22,598 bases of DNA. It comes from Hadarchaeum sp964343275. GTDB taxonomy: Archaea > Hadarchaeota > Hadarchaeia > Hadarchaeales > Hadarchaeaceae. Of the stretch, positions 1 to 6,989 are shown piece after piece. Location: positions 1 to 22,598 of the forward strand of contig CAYFIY010000021.1 of assembly GCA_964343275.1 (NCBI GenBank), written 5' to 3'. The notes below the pieces were generated by a model. It searched no databases, was not told the DNA's origin, and saw nothing but the letters and a program-made list of their open reading frames with translations. A program made the position numbers and the translations under genes. How positions within the stretch are numbered: position 1 is the stretch's first letter; each line of letters begins with the position of its first letter.

Positions 1-214
1 CTTTGCTAGTGTCTATACTCTTGACCTTGGCGTGGGGGTATGGACTCCTAAGCACCCTTCCATATAGCATGTTAGGCAATACAATATCGCAGGTGTACTT
101 CTCGTGACCAGTCACTTTAGGAACCGCGTCCTTCCTAGGGGCGGTCTTTCCGACTGTGTAATATTTTTCCAGATGGCTCACCCTCTTTTTATACGAACCT
201 AAATTATCTTTCAT
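1..214 (-). CDS. Xanthine dehydrogenase family molybdenum-binding subunit, N-terminus only (cut by window edge)
   Basis: The reverse strand from an ATG at 214 is open to the window edge and gives 71 residues. It carries the N-terminal signature of the large molybdopterin-binding subunit of xanthine dehydrogenase/aldehyde oxidase/CO dehydrogenase enzymes: VGKTAPRKDAVPKVTG at residues 21-36, KYTCDIVLPNMLYGRVLRSP at 39-58, then PHAKVKSID. In this family the subunit hydroxylates purines, aldehydes or related heterocycles at a Mo-pterin centre. A TATA-like stretch lies near 244-257, which suits a short-leader transcript from the ATG; a GTG at codon 12 is an alternative start. Only the first tenth of the protein is visible, so the substrate cannot be told. 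It is transcribed away from the carbamate kinase locus, and the pairing recalls purine-catabolic clusters that combine xanthine dehydrogenase, carbamate kinase and a knotted carbamoyltransferase. Confidence 0.85.
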   Translation of the reverse strand, partial: MKDNLGSYKKRVSHLEKYYTVGKTAPRKDAVPKVTGHEKYTCDIVLPNMLYGRVLRSPYPHAKVKSIDTSK

Positions 215-717
215 ATTAATATCATTTTGGAGAGTAATTTTTTACATAAATATTTTTGTGCAATAATTATTGAGAATAAAGATTAACCCACTAATTAGCT
301 GAAACGAAAATATATCTTAAACCATAAGCACAACTTTAAATAAGATGGAACGGTTTTGGAAAAATATAGAACAATCTCAATACGCATGGGTCAAGCTGCG
401 TTTAACATCATCAGAACAAATAGCAGAAGATAGGTCCACAGCGTGTTTGATCGAATGTCTAACGTTCTTTTTGGCGGCGAACTTATAAGCATCGTGCGCA
501 AAAGAATCCCATTTAACCCCATTAACATTATAACCAACATTCCGTACAGAAAGACCATGCACTCAATAGGGGTAGAGAAACGATTGCCTGTTTTTGTGAG
601 AGAACGACGTTGAACTGTAGGTAAATCTTTAGAAATATCACTAGAAAGATCCAATCTGTAGGAAAGTATCATAACAAATCTAGGATTTAAATTGCCAGTC
701 GACAGTTTTAAAATACT
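215..717. other. AT-rich stretch with no intact gene; broken coding-like minus frames
   Basis: No intact gene is recognised. 215-380 is very AT-rich and should hold the promoter of the minus-strand molybdenum-subunit gene. On the minus strand, two overlapping frames (377-562 and 391-672) read like halves of one protein joined by a frameshift near 560: one gives TKTGNRFSTPIE, the next GYNVNGVKWDSFAHDAYKFA. The composition looks protein-like, but I recognise no family. This may be debris of an unidentified gene or mobile element, and it lies where the 5' part of the neighbouring carbamoyltransferase pseudogene would be expected. Confidence 0.4.
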
Positions 718-1086
718 GCAAAGGTGAGCAGCTTAAAACTAGTTATTAAACATTAGCCAATAAAAGCGGTGGAGAATGCTGATGTAGTATATACCGATTA
801 TTGAATTGCGTTTGATAACCCAGAGGAAAAAACAGCGCAAGATGATATAGAGAAAATATTCATGCCATAGAAATTAAATAAGGAATTACTGAAACACAGC
901 AAAAATGATGTAATCGTCATGCGTCGCCTACCAGCTTACATGAGGAACAAGATAGCAGCAGAGGTATTCGATGTGCCAAGAAGCGTTATATACGCGCAAG
1001 CAGAAAATAGATTGCATATGAAAAAAGGGAATATTAGTATAATTATTAAAGGAAGAAAGATAAAAAAAATAGGTGGTGTAAAATGA
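718..1086 (+). pseudogene. Decayed ornithine carbamoyltransferase-like gene (C-terminal part)
   Basis: Read in the frame of the GCG at 766, the sequence follows the last third of ornithine carbamoyltransferase. In order it gives KLVIKH-stop-PIKAVENADVVYTD, the family's substrate-binding region before the DVW motif, then NPEEK, IFMP-stop-KLNKELLKHSKND, VMRRLPAY, and EVFDVPRSVIYAQAENRLHM. The frame is interrupted by TAG at 754, TGA at 802 (where Trp of DVW is expected) and TAG at 868 (where Tyr is expected). The catalytic HCLP motif has decayed to RRLP. The N-terminal two thirds, with the STRTR carbamoyl-phosphate loop, could not be found upstream. The frame ends at TGA 1084-1086, overlapping the ATG of carbamate kinase as ATGA, so the two were probably once a translationally coupled OTC-carbamate kinase operon. 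A single sequencing error cannot explain three stops plus a lost active site. Confidence 0.85.
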
Positions 1087-2105
1087 GATTATTAATAGCT
1101 CTCGGCGGAAACGCCATAAAACAAGCCAATGAGAAGGGAACTCCTGAGGAACAGTTTAGGAACGTGGAAATAACTTGCAAACAGATATTGGAGTTGATGA
1201 AGAGACACGAGAAGGATGACAGGATAACTATAACGCATGGTAACGGTCCTCAAGCAGGCAACCTTTTAGTCCAGCAGGAGGAAGGAGCTAAATTGGTCCC
1301 AGCCCAGACTCTGGATATAATTAATGCAATGACACAAGGACAAATAGGATATATGTTTCAGAACACTCTCCAAAACCTTTTAAAAGATGCTGGGGGACGG
1401 CTGGCTGAGGTACCAGTAATTTCTATTAATAACCAAGTTTTAGTAAGTGCTAACGATCCTGATTTTCTGGATCCATCAAAACCAGTTGGCAACTTCTTCA
1501 CCAAGGAAGAGGCTGACCAGCTTGCAAAAGATAAAGGTTATGTCATCAATCCACCAGCTGGAAAAGAGCATTTAGATGAGAAAATGAAGGGTTTCGTCAT
1601 CAAACAAGTTAAGCCTACAGGTTCCACACCCAAACCTTTTAGGAGAGTTGTACCCTCCCCAGATCCGATCAGAAATGTTGAGGGGCAATCGATTAAGGAA
1701 CTAATTGACAAAGGAGTGTTGGTTATAGCCTCGGGCGGTGGCGGGATACCTGTAATCGAAAACACAGAAGGGCACTTTGAAGGAGTATTTGCAGTTATCG
1801 ATAAGGACAAAGCAGGAGAACGGATGGCTGAATCTATCCAAGCAACCGACTTTCTTATCTTGACCGATGTTGAGTACGTGATGTTGGACTTCGGAAAACC
1901 GACCCAGAAACCTATCCGTGAAATGTCTATTGACGAAGCAGAGAGATATCTTGCCGAAGGGCACTTTATCCCTGGTAGCATGGGGCCAAAAGTTCTCGCC
2001 TGTATAAGGTTCTTGAAGTGGGGTGGCGAGAGAGCTATCATAACATCCCTCAATAAGGCTGTAGAAGCAATCGATGGCAAGACGGGCACCCAGATCCGCA
2101 AGTGA
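1083..2105 (+). CDS. arcC: Carbamate kinase
   Basis: Catalyses carbamoyl phosphate + ADP = carbamate + ATP, the energy-yielding last step of arginine- or ureide-catabolic pathways. The amino-acid-kinase fold is clear: GGNA at residues 8-11, HGNGPQ at 52-57, RRVVPSPDP at 187-195, SGGGGIPV at 217-224, DKD at 240-242, LTDVE at 260-264 and GSMGPKV at 298-304. At 340 residues it is about 25 longer than usual; the excess is a lysine-rich insertion at about 155-183, just before RRVVPSP. The ATG at 1083 is preceded by GGTGG at 1072-1076 and overlaps the stop of the upstream OTC pseudogene. The next gene, 57 bases on, is a carbamoyltransferase on the same strand, so the pair can plausibly convert a ureido compound to ATP, ammonia and CO2. 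Intact and confidently assigned. Confidence 0.95.
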   Translation: MRLLIALGGNAIKQANEKGTPEEQFRNVEITCKQILELMKRHEKDDRITITHGNGPQAGNLLVQQEEGAKLVPAQTLDIINAMTQGQIGYMFQNTLQNLLKDAGGRLAEVPVISINNQVLVSANDPDFLDPSKPVGNFFTKEEADQLAKDKGYVINPPAGKEHLDEKMKGFVIKQVKPTGSTPKPFRRVVPSPDPIRNVEGQSIKELIDKGVLVIASGGGGIPVIENTEGHFEGVFAVIDKDKAGERMAESIQATDFLILTDVEYVMLDFGKPTQKPIREMSIDEAERYLAEGHFIPGSMGPKVLACIRFLKWGGERAIITSLNKAVEAIDGKTGTQIRK

Positions 2106-2122
2106 GCACATTTTGGAAAGAT

Positions 2123-2159
2123 ATTATAAAGCGTCATTTGGATAATACTAAGTGGTGAT
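2123..2159 (+). promoter_or_regulatory. TATA box and ribosome-binding site of the knotted carbamoyltransferase
   Basis: ATTATAAA at 2123-2130 follows a purine-rich GGAAAG (BRE-like), and GGTGAT at 2154-2159 lies three bases before the ATG at 2163. Transcription would start near 2152, so the gene may be expressed alone as well as by read-through from carbamate kinase. This is inferred from spacing only. Confidence 0.5.
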
Positions 2160-2162
2160 TCG

Positions 2163-3185
2163 ATGGTCGAATTATACGGTAAAGACTTTATAACTACCCA
2201 AGACTGGAGCGTCGATGAGCTTAAACACGCCATCGATGTTGCAAAGAAGCTGAGGAATATTGTGAAGCGAGGCGATCGTCCTAAAAGTGTTTTGGACAGA
2301 AATAACTTCTTCATGCTGTTCTATGCTCCCTCTACTCGCACACGTGGGGCCTTTGAAGCGGCGACGGCCATCCTTGGAGGCCACCCGGCGTTTATAGACG
2401 TCTCCACAACGAGGATAGAGGAAGCAATAAAGGATACTGCGAAGATGTATAGCTCTTATGCTGATGGAATAGGGGTTAGAATCCTGGATAAAAAAATAGA
2501 TTTTATATACGGTGCGGGCCTGAAAGTTGTGAAGGAGTTCGCTAGAGCAGCAGAAGTACCAGTGATTAACATGGCGGACTGCACGTATCACCCCACCCAG
2601 GGACTTGGAGATATTTTGACTGTGGAAGAAAAAATCGGCAAACTCGAGGGCAAGAAGTACACCGTGACTTGGGGATACTCCAGTAAACCGAGGGGGAGGT
2701 GTAGCATACAAGAAGAGGTACTGATTGCGACGCGCTTTGGGATGGATGTGAATCTATCACATCCGGAAGGCTTTGACATTGACCCTAAGATTGTGGAAAC
2801 TTGTAAAAATAACGCGAAAGATAGCGGAGGCAGCTTCGAGGTGAACAACAACTTCGAAGAATCGCTTAAGGGCGCCAATGTGGTGTTCCCCCGGAGCTGG
2901 GGAACGCATGAATTTCTGAGAGTCGGGGCAACCAAGTTCGGCGTGAACAAGGAGATCGATATTTACAAAAAGTACAAGGACTGGAGAATTGAGCAGCGGC
3001 ACGTAAATGACCTCATGGCCAAACCGGCTATAGTTACCCATGTCCTGCCGGTGATGCGGGGAGAGGAAGCTTCGGACGAGGTCATGGACGGGCCAAACTC
3101 TGTTATCTACGATCAAGCCGAAGACAACTTCTATGCGAAGATGGCTTCGATAGCTCTAACGATGTCTAAGGAAACGCCAGTTTAA
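2163..3185 (+). CDS. YgeW-like knotted carbamoyltransferase with altered HCLP motif
   Basis: A member of the aspartate/ornithine carbamoyltransferase superfamily, 340 residues. The carbamoyl-phosphate loop is STRTR (57-61) and the second motif HPTQ (143-146). The second domain resembles the knotted branch, above all YgeW: TVTWGYSS (167-174), RFGMDVNLSHPEGFDIDP (191-208), NNAKDSGGSF (216-225) and VVFPRSWG (240-247), followed by an insertion of about 35 residues where ordinary OTC has DVWxSMG. The normally near-invariant HCLP is HVLP (293-296); the Cys that contacts carbamoyl phosphate and the amine in characterised enzymes is Val. The C-terminus (VIYDQAEDNFYAKM) is nevertheless OTC/acetyl-OTC-like, unlike that of YgeW. 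The substrate is unknown. Carbamate kinase upstream argues for a catabolic, carbamoyl-phosphate-releasing role. The alternative is arginine synthesis on ornithine or an acylated ornithine, since no other intact transferase is in the window. Confidence 0.85.
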   Translation: MVELYGKDFITTQDWSVDELKHAIDVAKKLRNIVKRGDRPKSVLDRNNFFMLFYAPSTRTRGAFEAATAILGGHPAFIDVSTTRIEEAIKDTAKMYSSYADGIGVRILDKKIDFIYGAGLKVVKEFARAAEVPVINMADCTYHPTQGLGDILTVEEKIGKLEGKKYTVTWGYSSKPRGRCSIQEEVLIATRFGMDVNLSHPEGFDIDPKIVETCKNNAKDSGGSFEVNNNFEESLKGANVVFPRSWGTHEFLRVGATKFGVNKEIDIYKKYKDWRIEQRHVNDLMAKPAIVTHVLPVMRGEEASDEVMDGPNSVIYDQAEDNFYAKMASIALTMSKETPV

Positions 3186-3197
3186 AGCTTCTATGCG

Positions 3198-3203
3198 TTT
3201 TTT
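3198..3203 (+). terminator. Oligo-T terminator after carbamoyltransferase
   Basis: A run of six T starts 13 bases after the stop codon. Archaeal RNA polymerase terminates on such T-runs, and the following genes face the other way, so a terminator is expected here. Confidence 0.45.
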
Positions 3204-3407
3204 CTACCAACTATCACTTCGAGTTCATTCCGTACTTCAACTTGGATCCGAGGAGCAAAAGACGAAGGACGTCATAGGTACCGTTTCAGAGAATCACAGA
3301 TATCAGACCTGAAAGTAGTTCCATAAATGAGCTAAAAAGTAGTGCCAGTTAGGTAAAGAAAGTTAAATAACAAGCCTATCCTCCGAGCACTTTTGAGCCT
3401 CCGGACT

Positions 3408-3442
3408 CTGGTCACCTGCGGGATGAGACCCAACGCAACCAG
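3408..3442. other. Nested hairpin in GC-rich intergenic patch, possible RNA element
   Basis: CTGGT (3408-3412) pairs with ACCAG (3438-3442); inside it TGC (3417-3419) pairs with GCA (3435-3437) and GGG (3420-3422) with CCC (3429-3431), around a six-base loop. The patch is much richer in G+C than the surrounding intergenic DNA. It has no TTCGA T-loop and no acceptor stem, so it is not a normal tRNA. Either strand could form the structure. Confidence 0.3.
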
Positions 3443-3502
3443 TGCGCCAACATTTAATCCTAATACTTAAAATTCAGACACGATTACTCCATCTTTTCTG
3501 AC

Positions 3503-3524
3503 TGATCACTACTGATTGTGATCA
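3503..3524. repeat. Inverted repeat just downstream of ilvE
   Basis: TGATCAC (3503-3509) and GTGATCA (3518-3524) are perfect inverted arms of seven bases with an eight-base spacer. The repeat begins nine bases after the ilvE stop codon in the direction of ilvE transcription. It could be a 3'-end hairpin or a protein-binding site. Confidence 0.4.
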
Positions 3525-3533
3525 CGACTCAAA

Positions 3534-4463
3534 TTACTTTAGATAGTCAAGCCAAGAGCGGTACTTGGATTCCTTTCCAGAGACAGCGTCGAAGAATATG
3601 CCTTGAAGTTGCTCAGTAATTGGTCCTCGTCCACCCTTACCTATCCGCTTACCATCGACCTCCCTAATAGGCGTGACTTCCGCCGCTGTGCCTGTGAAGA
3701 AGGCCTCGTCAGCTGAATAGAGCTGCTTCGGCGATATGTTCCGTTCTTTGAAATCAATATTTTCATCATGAGATATTTTAATTATCGAATTTCTGGTTAT
3801 TCCTGTCAGAGCCCCGGATGAGACGGGAGGCGTCATGATCCTGCTTTTTCTGACCATAAATATATTTTCGCCAGGCCCTTCCGAAACGTATCCATCCATG
3901 TTCAGTAGAATAGCTTCGTCGTATCCTGATTTCAGCGCATCGACCTTTGCCAATATGGAGTTGGAATAATTGGCCACGATTTTAGCTTGAGGTGGTAATA
4001 TGCTCGAATGGATTCTCCTCCACGAGGAGATCTTAGTCCTAATGCCTGACTTAATGCCTTCCTCCCCAAGATAGGTACCCCAAGGCCAGACCGCTATCGC
4101 CATTTTAACATTTGATCCATCTGGGTTCAGCCCCATAACGCCATATCCATAGTATGCGATGGGTCGGATGTAGCACTCTTCTATCTTATTCGCCTTTATG
4201 GTCTGTTTTGTGGCCTTCACGATACTGTCAGACGAGTATGGAAGTTTCATCCCCACTAATCTTGCTGAATTCCCCAATCTACGAATGTGATCTTTTAACC
4301 TGAAGACTGCCGGGCCCTTCGGTGTTCGATAACATCGGATCCCCTCGAAGACGCCGAGACCATAGTGGAGAGTGTGAGTAAGCACATGTACTGTAGCTCG
4401 TTTCCAAGGGACAAGCTTACCGTCCATCCATATGAGTTTAGTTGGTGTTAGTGCCATACGCAT
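3534..4463 (-). CDS. ilvE: Branched-chain amino acid aminotransferase
   Basis: A fold-type IV PLP aminotransferase of 309 residues, the usual length for BCAT. It transfers the amino group between glutamate and the branched-chain 2-oxo acids, the last step of Val, Leu and Ile synthesis and the first of their breakdown. The N-terminus has IWMDGKLVPW and the Tyr-containing LHYGLGVFEGIRCY (32-45). The PLP lysine is K161 in PPQAKIVANY, followed by DEAILLNMDGYVSEGPGEN (182-200), where the Glu-Gly-x-Gly-Glu-Asn signature is intact, and SSGALTGITRNSII near 215-228. A TATA box sits 23-30 bases before the ATG, so the message should be leaderless or nearly so; a second Met (residue 3) is an alternative. 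It could also act as a D-amino-acid or 4-amino-4-deoxychorismate-type relative, but the motifs favour BCAT. Confidence 0.9.
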   Translation of the reverse strand: MRMALTPTKLIWMDGKLVPWKRATVHVLTHTLHYGLGVFEGIRCYRTPKGPAVFRLKDHIRRLGNSARLVGMKLPYSSDSIVKATKQTIKANKIEECYIRPIAYYGYGVMGLNPDGSNVKMAIAVWPWGTYLGEEGIKSGIRTKISSWRRIHSSILPPQAKIVANYSNSILAKVDALKSGYDEAILLNMDGYVSEGPGENIFMVRKSRIMTPPVSSGALTGITRNSIIKISHDENIDFKERNISPKQLYSADEAFFTGTAAEVTPIREVDGKRIGKGGRGPITEQLQGIFFDAVSGKESKYRSWLDYLK

Positions 4464-4485
4464 CAGAAAAAGATTTTCTCCAAAC

Positions 4486-4493
4486 TTTATAAC
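4486..4493 (-). promoter_or_regulatory. TATA box of ilvE
   Basis: On the minus strand the box reads TTATAAAG. Its centre is about 26 bases from the ilvE ATG at 4463, which puts the transcription start at or beside the start codon (leaderless). It lies in the 48-base gap after the upstream aminotransferase, so ilvE has its own promoter. Confidence 0.55.
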
Positions 4494-4511
4494 GATATCT
4501 TGATGAGATTA

Positions 4512-5579
4512 TTAATTTTTTATGACCTCGCCTAGTGCTTGGAGCATCTCCTCAATGTCCTCAAACCTTATGTAACCCATTTTTCCAATCCTGAAGGTCA
4601 GTTCGCGAAGAGCGCCATAACCTTTAGCTAACTCGAACTTATGCTCACGCATATGTTTGTAAACGTTCAGCCCGTTCATCCCATCGGGGGCGTTCACGCA
4701 AGCCACGGTTGGGCTTTCGCACCCCTGCCTAGGGAAGAGTGACAACCCGAGTCTCCTTATCCCTTCATTTATCAAGCGACTGCGCTCCTCGTAGAGCTCC
4801 AGGCGTTTTTGTTTTCCCCCTTCCTGCTCTATAATCTCAAGTTCCTTGTTAAGTGCCGCTATCTGTGGTATCGGGGGAGTCATGTGGGTGCTCCACCCCT
4901 TTGCTTGGTATTTCTCGTACAGTTTGAAATCGAAATACCATCCTTTGTTCTTAGCCTGCTCAGACAGCTTCAGAGCATCTTCGCTCACAGTGGCAACAGC
5001 CAAGCCTGGTGAAACTCCAAAGCACTTTTGGGAGCTCGAAAAACAAACATCTATACCCCATTCGTCAACTTTGATCTCTGCCCCACCCATCGCGCTAACC
5101 GCATCAACGAAAAGCATCTTGCCATGTTCCTTGACAACCTTGGAAAGTTCGGGCAATGGATTAATTACACCTGCGCTGGTCTCATTGTAAGTAATCGCAA
5201 CAGCATCGATATCTGAGCTCGAGGATAGCTTCTCGTGCAATGCTTCTGACGTGGTTGAACTGCCCAGCTCCGACTCTAGGCGATCAACCTCTTTTCCGTT
5301 AGATGTCCCGACCTCGGCATACCGCTTCCCGAACTCACCGTTTATACAGCATAGCATCTTCATCTCAACGCAGTTTCGGACGGTGCCTTCCATCACGCCA
5401 GAGCCAGAACTCGGAAACAAAAAGACCTGATTTTTTGTTTCGAGAAATCGCTGCAATCGTTCCACGGTCTGTTTATGAATTGCTTGATATTCCTCACTGC
5501 GGTGGCTGAACATCTGACGTTTCATCTCTTCGAGAACCTCGGGACGGCAAGCAACTGGTCCTACGGTAAAAAGCTTCAT
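4512..5579 (-). CDS. Class V aminotransferase (alanine/serine-glyoxylate or phosphoserine type)
   Basis: A PLP-dependent fold-type I, class V aminotransferase of 355 residues. It shows the N-terminal FTVGPVACRPEVL, FSHRSEEY (24-31), the SSGSGVME cofactor-phosphate loop (57-64), YNETSAGVINP (131-141), VDAVSAMGG with Asp159 for the pyridine nitrogen, and the Schiff-base Lys185 in SSSQKCFG. The family includes alanine-glyoxylate and serine-pyruvate aminotransferases; homologues in methanogens were shown to transaminate 3-phosphohydroxypyruvate for serine synthesis, which is a reasonable guess here. Substrate preference cannot be read from sequence alone. It has a likely promoter of its own (AT-rich box near 5616-5624), is followed by ilvE after 48 bases and preceded by argJ after 113 bases, so it is part of an amino-acid biosynthesis block, not a tight operon. 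Confidence 0.85.
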   Translation of the reverse strand: MKLFTVGPVACRPEVLEEMKRQMFSHRSEEYQAIHKQTVERLQRFLETKNQVFLFPSSGSGVMEGTVRNCVEMKMLCCINGEFGKRYAEVGTSNGKEVDRLESELGSSTTSEALHEKLSSSSDIDAVAITYNETSAGVINPLPELSKVVKEHGKMLFVDAVSAMGGAEIKVDEWGIDVCFSSSQKCFGVSPGLAVATVSEDALKLSEQAKNKGWYFDFKLYEKYQAKGWSTHMTPPIPQIAALNKELEIIEQEGGKQKRLELYEERSRLINEGIRRLGLSLFPRQGCESPTVACVNAPDGMNGLNVYKHMREHKFELAKGYGALRELTFRIGKMGYIRFEDIEEMLQALGEVIKN

Positions 5580-5692
5580 ATCACATCATTTATGTAATGA
5601 ATGTTAGTTGCTTTAATCTTTAAGCGTCTAAAACTCAACTTCAAGATTATGAACAAATTGGTCCGATCTAATTGTAAACATTAATATAATTG

Positions 5693-6925
5693 TTAGGTGG
5701 TGTATCGGGAATTGATCTTTACGTAATCGTATGTTAGATCGCATCCCCACGCTACAGCGGCTGCATTTCCTATAGCTAGGTCGAGGTGAAACTCTATTTC
5801 TCTGCTGCGCAGAATATCGCGAGCTCTTTCAAGCGCTCTCTTTGATGCAGACTTGCCACGCCGCAGCAGATCTACTCGACCGCGTTCGCTGACTAGCTCG
5901 AGACTTAATTTTGAAGGATTAAAAATTGCACCTGAATACCCCAACGCCGAAACTATTCTGCCCCAGTTGGGATCACGCCCGAAAACGGCGGATTTAACCA
6001 AAATTGATCCAGCGACAGCTTTCGCGGCCATCTGGGCTTCCTTTAAATTCTTAGCATTTTTGATTTGCACCTCTGTTAGGTGGGTAGCACCCTCTCCGTC
6101 CTTTGCAATCATCCAAGCCAGCTCCGTCAGCACGAACTCAAGACCATCCTGAAACTCCTTATCCTTGTGCCCCTTGGTGATTCTCCTATTTTTGGCCCGC
6201 CCGTTCGCCATCACAATGACCATGTCGCTCGTGCTCATATCTCCATCAATGTTTACCATATTCAAGCTCCGATCTATAACGGGTTGGAGTGCAGCACGAA
6301 GGGCGTCTGGAGTTATCGCTACATCAGTAACTACAAAGACAAGCATAGTTGCGGTCTTCATTTCGGGAGAAATCATACCTGCCCCCTTTGCTATTCCTCC
6401 AATCTTCACTTGTGTGCCATTCTCAAGCTCTATTTGAACGGCTATTTCCTTTGGGACTGTGTCCGTAGTCATTATGGCCTTCACTGCATTGAGACTAGCT
6501 GCCCGCGAGTTAGACAACTCCCTCGCCGCCTCGCGGATTCCTGATTCTATCCTACGAATTGGCAGGTTTGCCCCGATTAAGCCTGTGGATGCAACTGCAA
6601 CGTTGCCTACTCGCATCTTCAATAATCTTGCCGCCAGTCGAGCCATCCTACGCGCATCGCGCAAACCTCGCTTCCCCGTAAAAGCGTTCGAAATTCCAGA
6701 ATTAGCAACCACGGCTCCAAGCTTACCATTTTTCAGATTTTTCGAGGTTATAATCACAGGGGCGCCTTTAACCATGTTTGTCGTGAAAGCACCTGCAGCA
6801 GGTACGGGGCCATCTTCGGAGGCAATCAACATGACATCCAAGCCACGACGCTTCACCCCTGCCCGGACTCCTGCAGCTGAGAAACCAGGAACCTCTGTAA
6901 TGCCACCTTCTAGAACTGTCGTCAT
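5693..6925 (-). CDS. argJ: Glutamate N-acetyltransferase / ornithine acetyltransferase
   Basis: ArgJ moves the acetyl group from N-acetylornithine to glutamate, making arginine synthesis cyclic; the precursor splits itself before a conserved Thr. Seen here are GGITEVPGFSAAGV at the N-terminus, VVANSGISNAFTG, VASTGLIG, MTTDTVPK and KGAGMISP followed by ATMLVFVVTD, where the Thr of ATML is the expected nucleophile (about residue 193). Two residues (Lys-Thr) appear to be inserted between PEM and ATML relative to the usual PNMATML. Downstream come FGRDPNWGRIVSALGYSG and a C-terminal region with ERARDILRSREIEFHLDL. The ATG at 6925 is preferred over an in-frame TTG at 6940 because GGTG lies five bases before it. 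It is 64 bases behind argC, with a possible TATA at 6954-6961. Its presence implies the N-acetylated route. Confidence 0.93.
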   Translation of the reverse strand: MTTVLEGGITEVPGFSAAGVRAGVKRRGLDVMLIASEDGPVPAAGAFTTNMVKGAPVIITSKNLKNGKLGAVVANSGISNAFTGKRGLRDARRMARLAARLLKMRVGNVAVASTGLIGANLPIRRIESGIREAARELSNSRAASLNAVKAIMTTDTVPKEIAVQIELENGTQVKIGGIAKGAGMISPEMKTATMLVFVVTDVAITPDALRAALQPVIDRSLNMVNIDGDMSTSDMVIVMANGRAKNRRITKGHKDKEFQDGLEFVLTELAWMIAKDGEGATHLTEVQIKNAKNLKEAQMAAKAVAGSILVKSAVFGRDPNWGRIVSALGYSGAIFNPSKLSLELVSERGRVDLLRRGKSASKRALERARDILRSREIEFHLDLAIGNAAAVAWGCDLTYDYVKINSRYTT

Positions 6926-6953
6926 CCTAGCACCAAACAAAAATAGCGTGCCC

Positions 6954-6961
6954 TTATTTAA
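6954..6961 (-). promoter_or_regulatory. Possible TATA box of argJ
   Basis: TTAAATAA on the minus strand lies in the argC-argJ gap, its centre about 32 bases before the argJ ATG. It could give argJ its own start in addition to read-through from argC. Weak, spacing-based evidence. Confidence 0.3.
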
Positions 6962-6989
6962 CTTTTTGCGGACGGTGTTCGATTATGAA

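Larger units (their letters stand above)
3186..3533. other. Intergenic region between convergent genes, with structured segments
   Basis: This lies between the ends of the knotted carbamoyltransferase (plus) and ilvE (minus). A T6 run at 3198-3203 can terminate the plus transcript. A GC-rich patch at about 3372-3450 contains a nested hairpin, and an inverted repeat sits just after ilvE; both are listed separately. I see no tRNA and no recognisable protein in any frame. Confidence 0.5.

Noticed and set aside
1538..2314. Long minus-strand open frame (258 codons) opposite carbamate kinase
   Set aside because: It is the antisense of a well-conserved carbamate kinase, has low-complexity Ser/Ile-rich sequence and matches no family; a shadow frame.
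3372..3450. GC-rich patch as a tRNA
   Set aside because: No TTCGA loop, no seven-base acceptor stem and no anticodon arm on either strand.
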